Shown: piece after piece, positions 20,485-32,703 of the stretch
How the letters are laid out: each line of letters begins with the position of its first letter
How positions within the stretch are numbered: the stretch's first letter is position 1
Assembly (NCBI RefSeq): GCF_036669915.1
Contig: NC_089318.1
Span: 19,089,422 to 19,153,421 of the forward strand
Length of the DNA stretch: 64,000 nt
Direction of reading: 5' to 3'
Source: Pocillopora verrucosa
Lineage: Eukaryota; Cnidaria; Anthozoa; Scleractinia; Pocilloporidae
Position numbers and translations under genes: made by a program
The notes under the pieces: generated by a model
Database searches by the model: none
The model's input: only the letters and a program-made list of their open reading frames with translations
Told to the model about the DNA's origin: nothing

Positions 20485-22208
20485 TTAATTTAAAGGCTAG
20501 AAAATGGTCCTTAAATTGCTTACAGCCAATTTATAGAATTGATGAAGGTTTATGCTTTAGTTAGAACTTCTATACCAGACCTACAATTCTTTTAATACCA
20601 GTTTTTGAGACTCAAGCCGTCAGTCATTTGTAGATGACATTGCTAAACAATCTTAATTTCCTTCATCAATATGACGAATAAGAGCAAGATGTAAATTTAA
20701 AAAAAAAGCAACTGTTCTTTCCCATATATAATTGACAATGCTAATTTAAATATATACTTAGCTGATGGAAAAAAGGGCATATTACGTGCAGTGCTTGGAT
20801 TTGAAATTCAATCACAAATGTTAATAATATTTCTCAGAGTGAGTGAAGAGAACTAATCATATCTATCATTAACGGGACAAGATGATTTCTTATCCAAGTG
20901 CAGACCTGTAAAGTTCTGTTTATTTTATAGCTATTATATTTAGATAAAATACCACTTTAAAACACATTTTAACAACGCCGAATGAAGAGATCACCTGCAA
21001 GAAAACTACTTTAATTTCTGACACGAAAACAAAACAATTGCTTGTAAAAAAGATGTCTTGCTATTAAAAGAGTTGAATTCAATCTTAGTAATATTGGTAA
21101 ATTGAAAAAAGGAAATCGTCGTGGAAAGTTTCACCGCCATGTTGATAAACACAGTCACCATAATAACACTGATATCTTCGCAGGTAACGATAAAAAGATA
21201 CGCCAACTGCACCAGGTGGAGTTGTTATGTTTTTGAAGCAGGACAAATACTGTTATTTCAACAATCCCTGTATGATAGACTACGCTAGTATTTGCGTTTT
21301 GCTCAACTGTGGTCTCGTCTAATATCAGAATGTTTTTCGCTAATTTGTGTGAAAAGCTTTTCTGCCTCGAATATATTATGGGGCAAGGGGAATTGCTTTT
21401 CTTGACTTTCTTTAAAGCAATGTTCTCTGGTTTTAAAAAGAATGTCCACGGTTTGAATATACTCTACCATCTAGAGAACAAGATTTTGGTGTCACACACA
21501 ACTTTCACCCAGTATAATTTCTCTTGTGATTGTGGAAATTCTGACACTCAGATTGGTCGAGGGTTGCATCGTACTTAGCTATAATCACCTCGCGCAAGGT
21601 GATTATAGCAGGAGCGCTAAATTTTGAAATAGCTGCCTCGCGTTTTTAAGTGCAATTAAGGGAAATGGTCGTAAGAAGACCCAAGGGTTTTACCTTATAG
21701 ATTAAAATCTTAGTCAGAAATTATAAGCAGACAGCAACATTGGGAGATACGTTCACCACACTTTTTGCAAGAGGTGTGGGTTTGTGGGTCTTACAATTCA
21801 AGTTTTGTGGAGACAAACTGAGTGCATCACCAAAATTAGCAAAAAAAAAAAAAAAAGGAATTGTGGTTGGCAAATACCACACTTCAAAAATAACACTGAA
21901 CTATTAGCCGTTTATTATAAAATATTAGTATATCGAAATTATGATTGTCTATTTTTTTTATACGGCGCCTGTACATTTTGACAGTCACTGCTTGCGCAAA
22001 ATAAGTCCAGTTGATGCCGCAAATTAATAGTGTTTCAGACTGTTATCTCCGAATGCTTCAATCGTAGTAAGAAGGCATCGAAAGAACTGGAAATTTTACA
22101 GAAGCAAGAATCTCTTTTACTGAAAGTGCGCCGAGCTCTAAGAAAAGCTTAAGCCATCATCAATTCTATAAGCTAACTACAAGCTCTTCAAGGCTCCAGC
22201 CTTGTAAC
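20485..22208. other. Intergenic between convergent GPCRs
   Basis: Diverged copy of 3,094-4,612. It has an extra roughly 130-bp piece near 20,540-20,700 absent from unit 1. The ORFs at 21,309-21,578 and 21,784-21,981 are not supported as genes. Confidence 0.5.
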
Positions 22209-23156
22209 TTATGGGTAGCAAAGTGTTTCTCTGATTATTTCTTTAACCGATTGCCTTACTTCTCTGATCTTCCAGCAGTAAAGCAACGGGTTTAGTGCTG
22301 AATTTACGTAAGCTAGAGTTACTGTAAATTGTCTGAGCTCAGTAACAGACGATGACCATCCACTATAGGTCCACAAAGCTATAGTTATACCATGTGGAAA
22401 ATAACGAACAGCAACTGCTAACTGCAGACACATTACACTGGACACTCCCTTCCTATATCGAGAAATGTTTAGTGACCCTTAACTTTAGTTGTTTGATTGC
22501 TCAGGTTGGAGAATGTTGCCACGTACCTGAATTTCATGGCGGTGGAGTTTCCAAAAAATCGTCATGTAAGACAAAACTGAGGTTACAAAACAAACAGGTA
22601 TCGTTATGTGGGTGTACCATGTTGTTATACGAGAATCATGCGCATGCATCACGGAGCATACAGCACAAAAAATCCAGAATACAAGAACGATTACTCGTGC
22701 CCTGTTCAGCGTCACAATTTGTTTATATCTTACCTTTAATGACAAAGCAAGAAGTCTGTCCACGCTTATTGCAGTCATTGTTAACAAAGAGATGCCACAG
22801 AGGAGATACCCCACAATGATACTGCTGGAAAACGTGTTATAGCATTCATCCCATCGTTTTCTGACCGCTGAAATCCAGTAGGTGATGGTTAGAGGCTCTG
22901 AAATGACACCAACGAGGAGATCAGTTGTAGCCAGGAATCGGAGAAACAGTTTGGACGGCGCGTGAAGACATGTCTCTTTATGAAGGGCAATGAGGATCAG
23001 AATATTACCCAGAGATGAACAAATGGCCAACAAGAAATTGAACACCGAAAGAAATATCAAATAGCCGTGTATTCCTGTAGTTAACTCCTGAGAGCAAAAC
23101 AACCGCTCGTAAGTTTTCTCCTTGCCATCTCTAGAAATGTTTCGGTAAATCGTCAT
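22209..23156 (-). pseudogene. Class A GPCR pseudogene (two nonsense codons in loop 3)
   Basis: Full-length paralog of the receptor at 35,489-36,433 in one continuous frame, from the ATG at 23,156 to the stop at 22,209. Two serine codons of the third intracellular loop have become stops: after EQSNN the paralog's SSSGPLN reads stop-S-stop-G-S-L-N at about 22,477-22,485. CYLP in TM6 has also become RYFP, removing the Cys and Tyr of that motif. TM7 still reads NSALNPLLY. The point-mutational decay suggests an older loss than the homopolymer frameshift in the unit 1 copy. Confidence 0.9.
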
Positions 23157-23181
23157 GATTTAAGCATTAGAAATGACTTAA

Positions 23182-23225
23182 TTTGGAGTTATATATCACT
23201 GTGAGCTATCTTCTTCCTGGTCTTT
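23182..23225 (-). promoter_or_regulatory. GPCR promoter remnant: TATA kept, CCAAT lost
   Basis: TATATAA on the minus strand (23,189-23,195) is retained with its neighbours. The upstream GACCAAT of the other copies is GACCAGG here. This agrees with relaxed constraint on a dead gene. Confidence 0.45.
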
Positions 23226-24074
23226 GCGCAATTTTTTACGCTCAAACATATCATTATCTGATTGTTTATCGAAGGGCAGGTGAATTTGAGAAACTCTACT
23301 CTCAACGGAATTTTATAATTAAAGTTATCTTTTTTGACGAAGGAACATGAATTCAGTAGACTCTTATTTTTAACCACTTTAGATTATTCCTCTCGGAGCC
23401 ACCGTTGGGTACTTTAGTAAACAGCACAAATCAGAGGCTTCATTTGCATTGATGAAATAGTAGCTCATTCATCGAAATTAGGCGTTATTTTAGCGTCTTA
23501 AAATGTTTCTTTGAATTAACTAGAATGCAGACAGTATTAGCTTTCATGGCGGTGGAAACCAAAGCAAATATCCTATGATATTCGATTCATATTTTGGAAC
23601 AGAATCAAACAATGGCGGAACCCCCTGGAGATAAACATTTCTCATCTATTTTATTCCCGAGCACATGCCAATCTGTATATTGGGAATGCCTAACCAGTAT
23701 TTTTCATTTTTGTGTTCAAGCCAACCCAAATATAGTTTTAAGATCTCCATAATTATGGGGAAAAAAATGTGTTTGCAAGCAATACGCGTTCATTGGAAAC
23801 ATTTCGTTTACCAAACCATCAACCTTGACTATATCATTAAATTGAGCGATTTAGTAAAAAACTTTGAAAACGTCCTTTTAAAGATTGGTGTTTTACGGTG
23901 CTCTTCCGTCCCTCGCCTGGATTGTTTACTCTGATTTGTTAATGTTGATTTGTTAATTCCAAGTTCTTGAATCAGAGGGCTTAGTTTAGGTCTTAGAGAG
24001 TCTGGGAACTAGTTTCCTTAGTCTTCACGTAAGACCGATTATCTCTTCCAGTTTCTTTCTAATCCGAACTCACA
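23226..24074. other. Intergenic with deletion joints relative to unit 1
   Basis: The part 23,230-23,740 matches 5,650-6,140. Then 23,750-23,870 matches about 12,260-12,360, so some 6 kb of unit 1 (the second GPCR subtype and the unknown gene) is missing here. The conserved TRAF 5' block begins near 23,960. Confidence 0.5.
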
Positions 24075-25285
24075 ATGGCGGCTGACCAGAAAATGCCAGA
24101 ACTTGGCGGCTATGATTTTGAGTTTACAAGTGTAGTTCCCGATGATTTTGAATGCTTTGTGTGTCAGTTAACAATGAAAGATCCCATACAGATTGGAGGA
24201 TGTGGCCATAGACTTCGTAACACCTGCTTGGAGAGCTTGTTGAGGTAGGGGGCGCATCACGGTACGCTGTATCAAGTTACAACTGAAAACAATCATCTTA
24301 CGTGACAATCACCTAAGAAGATATTGACCGGTTGAGTTACTTTCCAAGGGAATTATCGTGTGCCTCAGCTATATATAAGTAACGGCTAAATAGCTTTATC
24401 TGGTACAAAGCAATTCAAACAGGGTCGAGGTCGCCGTGAGTACTTATGAATGCGACTGAAAGCTATCAAATATTTCATCAAATAGTTGCTTGTTGCCTTT
24501 TAGGTGTCTTCGATTGCTTTAGTACAAGCGCATCTAACAGATTCATCGAATGATATGATCTTTCAATTTAACTTTGATCTTTCGTTTACTTTGTTAAAAA
24601 AGGAATCGACTTAAATTAATAATGTCCAGTGGACAGAGAGCCTCTTTCACGTGATAAGGTAATGATATTGCACGGCAAACTAGTGATTCCACGTTCTACT
24701 CTCGGTTAACAGATCCTTAGGCATTTTGACTTCCAACTAGAAACGCCGTCTCCTTCAAATGGGTGGCCCCTATTGCAAAGTTAAGTCAAAACAAAACATG
24801 TCTAGCACAAGAGTAGAAATCATCGTTACTCTTTCGTTTCAGTGTCACAAACGCAGAAATTTGTTTTGAAATAGGATCCTCACTTTAAGTTATTCGTGTG
24901 TGTGTACATGTTTTTGTCTTCATTAATTAAGCGAAATTCTCCGAGAGTAAAACCATAGAAAATTGAAATATATTTTAAAGCGATAGACTGCGTTTTTATC
25001 GGTTTACCAGCTTAAAAACAAGTTTGTAAATCACGAGCTAGCAGAGGAAAGTGATTGACTTCTCGGGTTCTCCCTACATCCTGCGTGGGTTATTACGCGG
25101 GTAGGCCGATAGAAAGTGAGTTCCATCGCTTAGTTATCACCAACTGCAATATTTCCCGGAGGTGGTGGATGCGATTTTGCGGCAGTGTAGCGCATGAGGG
25201 AATTTAGGATTTTGGTCTCGTTCGAGAGCGGTGAACAGCCTACAAAATGCTTCTGCTGTTTTGCGGCGTATTTTAAACGACGGAA

Positions 25286-25822
25286 GTACCCACGCTCCAG
25301 CTGCGAGGTGATCATCTTGCGTCATGGCGAAAATATAAGAGTTCGTATGGGAATATTAATGATCTCCTTGAGGAAGTAAAAATAGAGTCAAATGGTCATT
25401 AAAAAAATACCTCACCTAACTTCCACAGTGCATTGCTTGTTGTCTGAACGCTTACTTTGTTGAAACGAGGCCATTTCAGGGGGTAATTCATTTTTAGGTT
25501 TCCTACTCTTGGTAGAAGGACAAGGCTGCTCACTCATTTTCCGAAGGCGCAAAATCCTACAGGCGACCCAAGCTCCAGCTTCTCTTAGGAGTAAGTAACT
25601 AGAAATGGATAAGTCGCTAAAGTGGCCTCGTTTCAACACAGTAAGCGTTCAGACAAGACGCGATGCACTTGGAATTATGGTGAGGTATTTTTTTATCGAG
25701 AATTTAACTGTATTTTTACCTCCAAAGAGCAGTTGTAAATATTCCCATACAAACTCTTATATTTTCGCCATGACGCTTCTTACGCAATAAGATCATCTCA
25801 CAGCTAGAGCTTGGGCCGACTG
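25286..25822. repeat. Long imperfect inverted repeat (about 200-bp arms)
   Basis: The left arm, about 25,286-25,478, is inverted at about 25,608-25,822, with a spacer near 25,480-25,607. Matching blocks include CATGGCGAAAATATAAGAG, AAAAAAATACCTCACC and GTTGAAACGAGGCCA. It lies in an intron of the dead TRAF copy B that is 1 kb longer than its unit 2 counterpart, so it is part of an insertion. Confidence 0.8.
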
Positions 25823-26904
25823 TGTGACAACAGGCACTTGGAGGGTTTGCTTCCCTTAATCTGCCAATAAATGAATCTGTTTGAGGACGCCATCTCGTTG
25901 TTTATCTCAAGAATTCTCGACGACACGATCACTTAGGTCATTTTCCGCGATTTGAAACATTTTTCTGGATTTCCAAGGAATCTTGGATCGCAAATTATTT
26001 TTGGGTTTTAAATAAGTCATTTTTGGAAAAAGTGATCCTATCAAGAATTCGTAATTGTTTTTCAGATTTACAATAACTTTTCAATACGGATTTATTTTTA
26101 AAATTATTATTCAAAATATGTTTGATTGCAAGAAAGTAAGCAAGATTTGATTGATTCATCTTTGCTAAACAAGTGGGAGACTGGTTCAAGTTAGAATCAA
26201 TAAAAAATCGATACTAGCACTAACGATTAATGTTTTGCGGCGGCGATTTCAACTTTTCACAAAGATCGGTGGCAACGTTGATTGACATGGTTAAGATTTC
26301 ACAAGCCGTAAAGGTTTAACTTTATCGATTGATACTAAAACCTGTGATTGATATTTAGCGCTATCGATCAGCCTCAGAACACCGGCGATTTATAATTAGC
26401 GCTTTTACTTGGAGTCTTACAGTGGCGTTCACATATAACGCCGTTATCTGTATTCCCATTTACAATTATGATATGTTGCTAGCGATTGAGTTTTATCACT
26501 AGCGATTGAAAATTTTGGCATAAATGGCTCACCATGGTAATACTGCACTATAATTTTATTTTATAATACTGCCAGTCCATTTAAACACTGCCTGTTCAGT
26601 TTATGCTACAAGCAAAAACTGACGGTATTTTTTTGTTTTGTTTTTTCTTGCTCAAGATATCATTCTCTTTCTATCATATTTCAAGTCCTCCACGCCGTCA
26701 TTAAAAAGCGCAAAGATTGTAATTGAGCGTAATTATGTTGACATCGGTGTAACCTGATACCTGGTTAGAATGTATTGACCATGAATGTGTCTGGGTTGTC
26801 AGATATTTCCAGATGTTGCTTGTCATCGCAAAATTCTGGATCTCAAGGTGAAATGTTCTTATGTTGGGTGTCCTTGGCGGGAGAACTCCGAGCTGTGCAG
26901 GTAA

Positions 26905-27010
26905 TTTTTTTCACTCCTGATGAAGGCACTAGACAGGAGTGTCGAAACGTTGGGTCTATGAATTGTAACTTCTTCGGTTACATTCATTAAATCTGTAAAC
27001 CAGAGTAGCA
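26905..27010 (+). mobile_element. Penelope-like 3'-end remnant with hammerhead-like core
   Basis: CTGATGA at 26,917-26,923, a 6-bp stem with loop (GGCACT-AGACAGG-AGTGTC), then GAAAC at 26,944 and GTC at 26,954-26,956 follow the hammerhead core order. Stem I is not well formed. The downstream text is unlike the other TRAF copies, so this is an insertion right after exon 3. Confidence 0.4.
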
Positions 27011-29365
27011 TCAAACCATGTTTGATTGTCCACCTGGTTGCCGTGTGAACTTTAATATATTTTATTTGCGAGGTAATATATCTACGGCACATCCACAGTC
27101 AGGACATTCTCCATTGCTTCATTTGCAGTTAGTCCCAAAACTTTAAAAGTCTCTCAAACATTGTCATTTGTCTCCTAAATCATAAGCAAGCATTGTGCAT
27201 ATTCTTGCTACTCTTGACCATCGTTGCAACAAGATAAGATGTTATACGAAGCAGATAAGGATAACTTGTGGAGCTCAACTCAACAGTTTCTTGCAGCGGT
27301 GTTGTTTTAGTATTTGCCATCTGCGGTGTCATGGACAGCAGTTTGCGTGCGTGCATGCTTATTTTATTAGACGTGTATTTAATATTTATCACCGGTCTTG
27401 GAGATATCATTATTATCAACAAGTCACACGTAAATTTCACATTTCTTTTCTTAGATCCTAAACCGTCAGTTAACCAGTTGTTTTCCTGTCAATCAAGTCT
27501 CTCTTTTCTTTAGCCTGTTGTATGTCTTGGCAGATTGGATCATGATTACATTGCAGTTTATTATCCAATTATGATTTAAGAAACATCAGTCAGATTGCCT
27601 GTTCAAAGTGGTGGAGTGTCCAAATGAAGGATGTAAAGAGAAGCTCACCAGGCGAGATATGAACAATCACATGATAACAGAATGTGTCTGGAGGGAAGTT
27701 AGTTGTGAATATTGTCGAGGATCATTTATCGTGAAAAACAAGCAGTTTTGTTAACAAAAATGTATTCCTTATATAACTTCTACAAAGGCAGCATCTCAAA
27801 CTTTTGCTTTTTATCCAAAGTGGAAAAGTGGTGACGACTATCAATCTTTATTAAGTCAAGATTTTGGTTAGCTATAGGTATCTTCTCTTATTCGATATAA
27901 AATTGTTACACAGAAACATCTTACTAAAGTTGGGGTTTAATGTTGGGTTCGAGAATTTTGGTCCTTTACTGATAAGAAACTTGAAGTGGGTATTTTACTC
28001 TATACATTTCGTTAGTAAAACAGCCTGTATTTATTGGTCATAATTTTAATAAGACGGAGAGAATTTTGAAATTTTTAAAAACTTCTTTTCGATTTTCTTC
28101 AGCAACATCATAACGTCTGTCAAAAGTTTCCGGTTCAATGTGCCAACAATTGTGTACTAAGAAATATTACACGAGAAAAGGTAACATTCAATATTCTCAT
28201 TGATTCTCAGTTATTCTAACGAGAGTTTAATTGAAAGTTCATGCACACAGTCCGCATGGGACATAGTTGTGCTTTATATGAAAGAACACAGGCTTAGTCC
28301 TGTTTTATGTGAGCAATTGAAGGCGTTCCGTGCTCTAGTGTTTAGAGAACGTGTAATACTGTTGTGAATATTTTCCTGGCTTCAGTCAGAGGATATAAAG
28401 GTCGTTGATTTCTGCTATGAGTGAGCCTGCCAGAATTTAATCTAAGTAGCTCCACGATAGGGAAACAATCCATAACACCGTTGCGATCCCTTCTACGAGG
28501 TTTTCTCCGTTTAACTTCGCAGGGGAAATGCCTAAGACTAATAAGGAATATTTTTAAATTTCAATTTCCTGATACATAAATTACGAAATCTTAGGAGTAA
28601 TTTTGAGACCCCGAATGATCTGTTTTCGCTATGCACGAGGGAGGATTTCTCTGGCTGCTCATTCAAGACTAAATCTTTTTCATCTTTTTGTTGTAGCTCT
28701 TGGATCATATTTGTGATGACTGTCCTTTAGCAGAAATTGAATGTAAATACAAGAACTTAGGATGCCAAAATGCGGTATGAAACAGCTTTTAGTTGATATT
28801 AAATTGCAGGTTTGGCGGGGAGGTCGTGTGTTTGTATTGTATAACCATATCATAAAACGAATTACGACGAATTGTCAAATGAATATACATTTTTTCATTT
28901 TGTAGGGTTTAAAAAATCTCTACTGACTAGTGCGGCAGTTGAATAAAGGACTTTACTGACCGCATCGTCTTTTTTTAGTTTCAGAGCACAAGGACCAAAT
29001 CTCACTTAGAATCACACATGGAAAGCCACTTGAACTTAGCTGTATACAGCCTTGAGACCACTCAGAATCAGGTTAAAGATCAGTCAAAGCAGATTGAGCG
29101 ATTGACATCTATATTCAGTGATCAGTCACAGCAGTTGAATGATCAGTCACAGCAGATAGACAGTTTAACGTCCACTGTGCAGGGTCTGGTGCAGCAGGTA
29201 GAAAGCCTGACAGGCCAAGCTGTGCTGATGGACAAAAGGACCAACCAAACCATTGACGAGACAAACAAGATAGGGGCAACTAATGACAAGGTTAAAGAGG
29301 GTAGGTTTCTATAGAAGCTGTGGCGCTGCGTCGATTATTACCAGCAAGTTAGTATTTGATATTAA

Positions 29366-29402
29366 TTTTTTTCGGGGGGGGGGGGTGGGTGGGGGAGGGG
29401 TG
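29366..29402 (+). other. G-rich tract in intron 6 (possible G-quadruplex)
   Basis: A long G run followed by GGGTGGGTGGGGGAGGGG. Similar G-rich tracts lie at the same intron position in copy A (18,360-18,392) and copy C (55,100-55,120). Confidence 0.5.
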
Positions 29403-31266
29403 CACTGGTTTGTAGATAATATTACGCAGAGCAAAGTCATTTGAACTCCGGTCCAAGTAAAACTACTGGGTTAGGTGGGCCTTTGATGACCAAAAACATC
29501 AATGAAGTCTAATTGATGATTGTGATGTAAATTGTATGATGGTCGTTTTACTTATATGTTGCTTTTGTTATTTGTTGCAGGTAATACTATGAAACAGGCT
29601 TCAAGCCCAAATCAATCAGCGATATTGAAGTTGGTATGAAGGTATTGTTTAGTTGGTTTGGGAAACTTCGAGGAACAGTCAAGTACGTTGGACCTGTATG
29701 TGGACTAGGTTTGGTCGTCGGCATAGTGTTAGATCCAGGTGAAGGTAAAATGATGATTAAAATGTTCTAATGAAAATACGTGAGAGTTATTGCTCATGAT
29801 AAAAGTGGAAAATTTCGTGAGTTGAAACTTTTAAAAAGACGGTACATCGACTGCTGTAAGTATCAACTATATTTTGTTCAAAAGAGCTATTTTACGCGCA
29901 CTTAGGGAGCTGTCCTGAAGCAGTGACATAGATAGGCATCATGGAAATATATTTTGAAGGTAATGAAACTAGGATACTCATTGAAGTTTAGAGTCGATAT
30001 AATCCGCCCCCAGATCGAAACTGATTGTCCTTTCATGATGAAGTTTTGTGGGAAAATGTTCTCCCCTCATTCATAGTAAAACTAAACCTGCATTTAGATT
30101 AAAACAACTTTTTAGCGAGTTTGAGGCTCGCCTTTTATATTGATTTTCTCTTACTTTAAATTACTGAAAATTTTTTTTTTATTCAGAAGAACCGGTTGGG
30201 TCAGGTTACCGTGGGTGCAACGGAACGTATGAGGGAAAAATATACTTTAGCTGGTGGGTAATGTGTCTTCCGCTTAAGATAATTTTTGTAACCCAGAAAT
30301 TCTTATTCGATGTACACGTCACTTGACATCGATGGCGTATGACATATTGATAAGAACGGAATTAATTCTGTAACGTCTCCATTTACTCCTGCGCATCTAT
30401 TTTCGGTTGGTGTCATTAAAATGACAAAGTATATTTTTGTTTGTTGTATTAACCCTTAGTGCACCTGGTAGAGGCTGCTTCACCACGTTTGATAACGTTC
30501 TTAAGTGTTACAGATGACGATATCAGTAATGTGGCTGCTGTTTCTTTGCTTCCAATGTGAAAGAACAAGAAAAGTCAGAATAGTCTCTGTCTACCATCTT
30601 GAGATGTTCGCCCACTGTTCAAAAGAGATTTCGTCGACCAATCACAGCAACTACTCCTTGGTCTACCGTCTGTTTGTAAATTCAATAGAAGTTAACAGGC
30701 TTGTCATAAGGCTCATAGAATTTCAAATATTTTACAAATGTATGGTATTAAAGTAGATACCATAGATTCTTAATTTCTAGATGTTTCTTCAAGATATTAT
30801 TAAATAAACTTTCTTGCTAATTCATAATCTTTAAATCATTTTTCTCTTTCCTCATTTTTTTGTCTTTCAAGTGTCATGCACGGAGAATGTTTTCTGATTT
30901 GTTAAGGCAGATACTATGCAAACTAATTGCAATTTTGAAAGGCAGGACGCCACAGACTTGGCAAACTGGGAGGAATTTTAATTCTCGGCCTCAACACATG
31001 CCTCAGTTGACGAGCGTCACTTTCCATAACTTTCAGCATTCCATGCTTGAACTGAGTTTATAACAGCTGCTCAGGACTGAAAACAAGATGAAATAAAAAA
31101 CAAAACAAAACAAAATTGAAAAGAAGTGTCGACTTGAAACTAAAATAACTGGTGCAAAAAATAAATAAAAGGAAAACGGCGAAGTTTTGTCTCGAGACAA
31201 GGTCTAGTATCTACTAATAAATAGGCGAGAAAATTATAGTCCTAAAAGACCCGTGATTCTGAAAAA

Positions 31267-31412
31267 TAGATCAAAAGATACTGAGAGATATTAGAAGATG
31301 GATCGAAAGATACTGGAAGATATCAGAAAATGGATCGAAAGATACTGAAAGATATCAAAAGATTGATCGAAAGATACTGAAAGATATCAAAAGATGGATC
31401 GAAAGATACTGA
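31267..31412 (+). repeat. 32-33 bp minisatellite, medium array
   Basis: About four and a half copies of the unit found at 1491-1792, at the equivalent position upstream of the GPCR at 31,750. Confidence 0.88.
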
Positions 31413-31664
31413 ATCAATAGCATAGATATTGTTTTGATTTCCACTACAAGGGAGGCTAATAGTTTTTGTGTTTCTGTCAACTTGATAATATTATGTCCTA
31501 GGACGCTGAAATTACGCCTAATAACGGTAAATAAGCTGGTGTTTGATTAATACAAAAACAACTTCCGATATGTTTACAGCTGATGGTTCGCTCCTTTCTC
31601 AAGATAGACGTCACAATTAAATGTTCCATAAATAATTAAATCAGTTGCATTTAAATTGCACGAA

Positions 31665-31710
31665 GACCAATAAGCAGGTAGCTCGCAGTGATATATAACT
31701 CCAAACTGAT
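31665..31710 (+). promoter_or_regulatory. GPCR core promoter: CCAAT box and TATA box
   Basis: GACCAAT at 31,665-31,671 and TATATAA at 31,692-31,698, with the same surrounding block as at 2058-2100. Confidence 0.65.
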
Positions 31711-31749
31711 TATACAAAAACTCATTAAGTCATTTCTGTCGCTTAAAAC

Positions 31750-32703
31750 ATGACGACTTATCAAAATATTACTGAAAATGCAGAGGAGAAAACCTACGAG
31801 CGGTTGTTTTGCTCTCAGGAAATAACTGCGGGAATACGCGGCTATCTGATATTTCTTTCGGCGTTCAATGTTTTGCTGGCCATTTGTTCATCTCTGGGTA
31901 ATATTCTGATCCTGATTGCCCTTCACAAAGAGACTACCCTTCACGCGCCATCAAAACTGTTTCTCAGATCCCTGGCAACAACTGATCTCCTCGTTGGTGT
32001 CATTTCCGAGCCTCTTACCATAACTTACTGGATGTCTGCGGTGAGAAAGCAACAGGATGATTGCTACAACGCATTATTTACAAGCTTTATAGCAAGCTAT
32101 CTTCTCTGCGGCATATCTTTGTTAACACTGACTGCAATAAGCGTGGATAGGCTGCTCGCCTTAACATTAGGGCTGAGATACAGACAAGTTGTGACTGTGA
32201 AAAAGGCGTGCGCATGTGTCATCATGTTCTGGATTGTTTCCATTATCTTTTCAGCGATGTATGCGCAGAACGTCCGAATAACAATATGGTATAGCCATAT
32301 AGTTATACCAGTAAGCTTCTTCACCTCAGTTTCGTCTTATACAAAGATTTTTTGGGAACTCCATCACCAGGAAATCCAGGTACGCGGCAACATCATTCAG
32401 CGAGAGCAATCAAGCAACTCGAGTTCTGCTGCACTGAACATATCTCAATATAGAAAAGGAGTGTCCGGCGTAATTTGGTTGCAGGTGGCAGTTGCTGTTT
32501 GTTATCTTCCACATGGTATAATCACAGCTTTGTGGACCTATAGTGAACAGTCGTCAGCTATTATTGTGCTCAGACAATTTACAATAACTCTAGTTTACTT
32601 TAACTCGTCACTAAACCCGTTGCTTTACTGCTGGAAGATAAGTGAGGTGAGACAATCGGTGAAGGAACTACTCAGACGAACACTTTGCTGCTTATTAATT
32701 TAA
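31750..32703 (+). CDS. Class A (rhodopsin-like) GPCR, 317 aa, intact
   Basis: Near-identical paralog of the receptor at 2143-3093, with about ten residue differences. It lacks two codons in the N-terminus (TENAEEK instead of TENINAEEK), has a Tyr where the other has Cys in loop 1 (TYW for TCW), and QQDD for RQND just before TM3. The class A landmarks are the same: NIT near the N-terminus, LATTD, DRL, CYLP and NPLLY. The stop codon after CC has mutated (TAA to TTA), adding Leu-Leu-Ile before the next stop. The ligand is unknown. The start is the conserved ATG 52 bp after the TATA box. Confidence 0.93.
   Translation: MTTYQNITENAEEKTYERLFCSQEITAGIRGYLIFLSAFNVLLAICSSLGNILILIALHKETTLHAPSKLFLRSLATTDLLVGVISEPLTITYWMSAVRKQQDDCYNALFTSFIASYLLCGISLLTLTAISVDRLLALTLGLRYRQVVTVKKACACVIMFWIVSIIFSAMYAQNVRITIWYSHIVIPVSFFTSVSSYTKIFWELHHQEIQVRGNIIQREQSSNSSSAALNISQYRKGVSGVIWLQVAVAVCYLPHGIITALWTYSEQSSAIIVLRQFTITLVYFNSSLNPLLYCWKISEVRQSVKELLRRTLCCLLI

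Larger units (their letters stand above)
24075..30560 (+). pseudogene. RING/TRAF-zinc-finger/CAP-Gly gene, dead copy B
   Basis: All nine exon positions are present but damaged. Exon 1 (24,075-24,244) has the RING Cys after CGHRL changed to Arg. A deletion removed intron 1 and the start of exon 2 with its acceptor (remnant 24,621-24,658). Exon 3 (26,803-26,900) lacks one base. Exon 4 (27,581-27,745) is open but its donor is TT instead of GT at 27,746. Exon 5 (28,697-28,774) and exon 6 (28,979-29,300, a short coiled coil) are open. The CAP-Gly exon 7 (29,581-29,744) lacks one G in the MKQG region. Exons 8 (30,187-30,253) and 9 (30,506-30,560, ending PM*) are open. The exon phases confirm the gene model of the open copy. 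Confidence 0.87.

Noticed and set aside
22394..22819. 141-codon plus-strand ORF
   Set aside because: Lies antisense to the GPCR pseudogene at 22,209-23,156. The matching shadow ORFs at 5,008, 22,606 and 35,883 are all antisense to receptor TM3 and follow from receptor codons.
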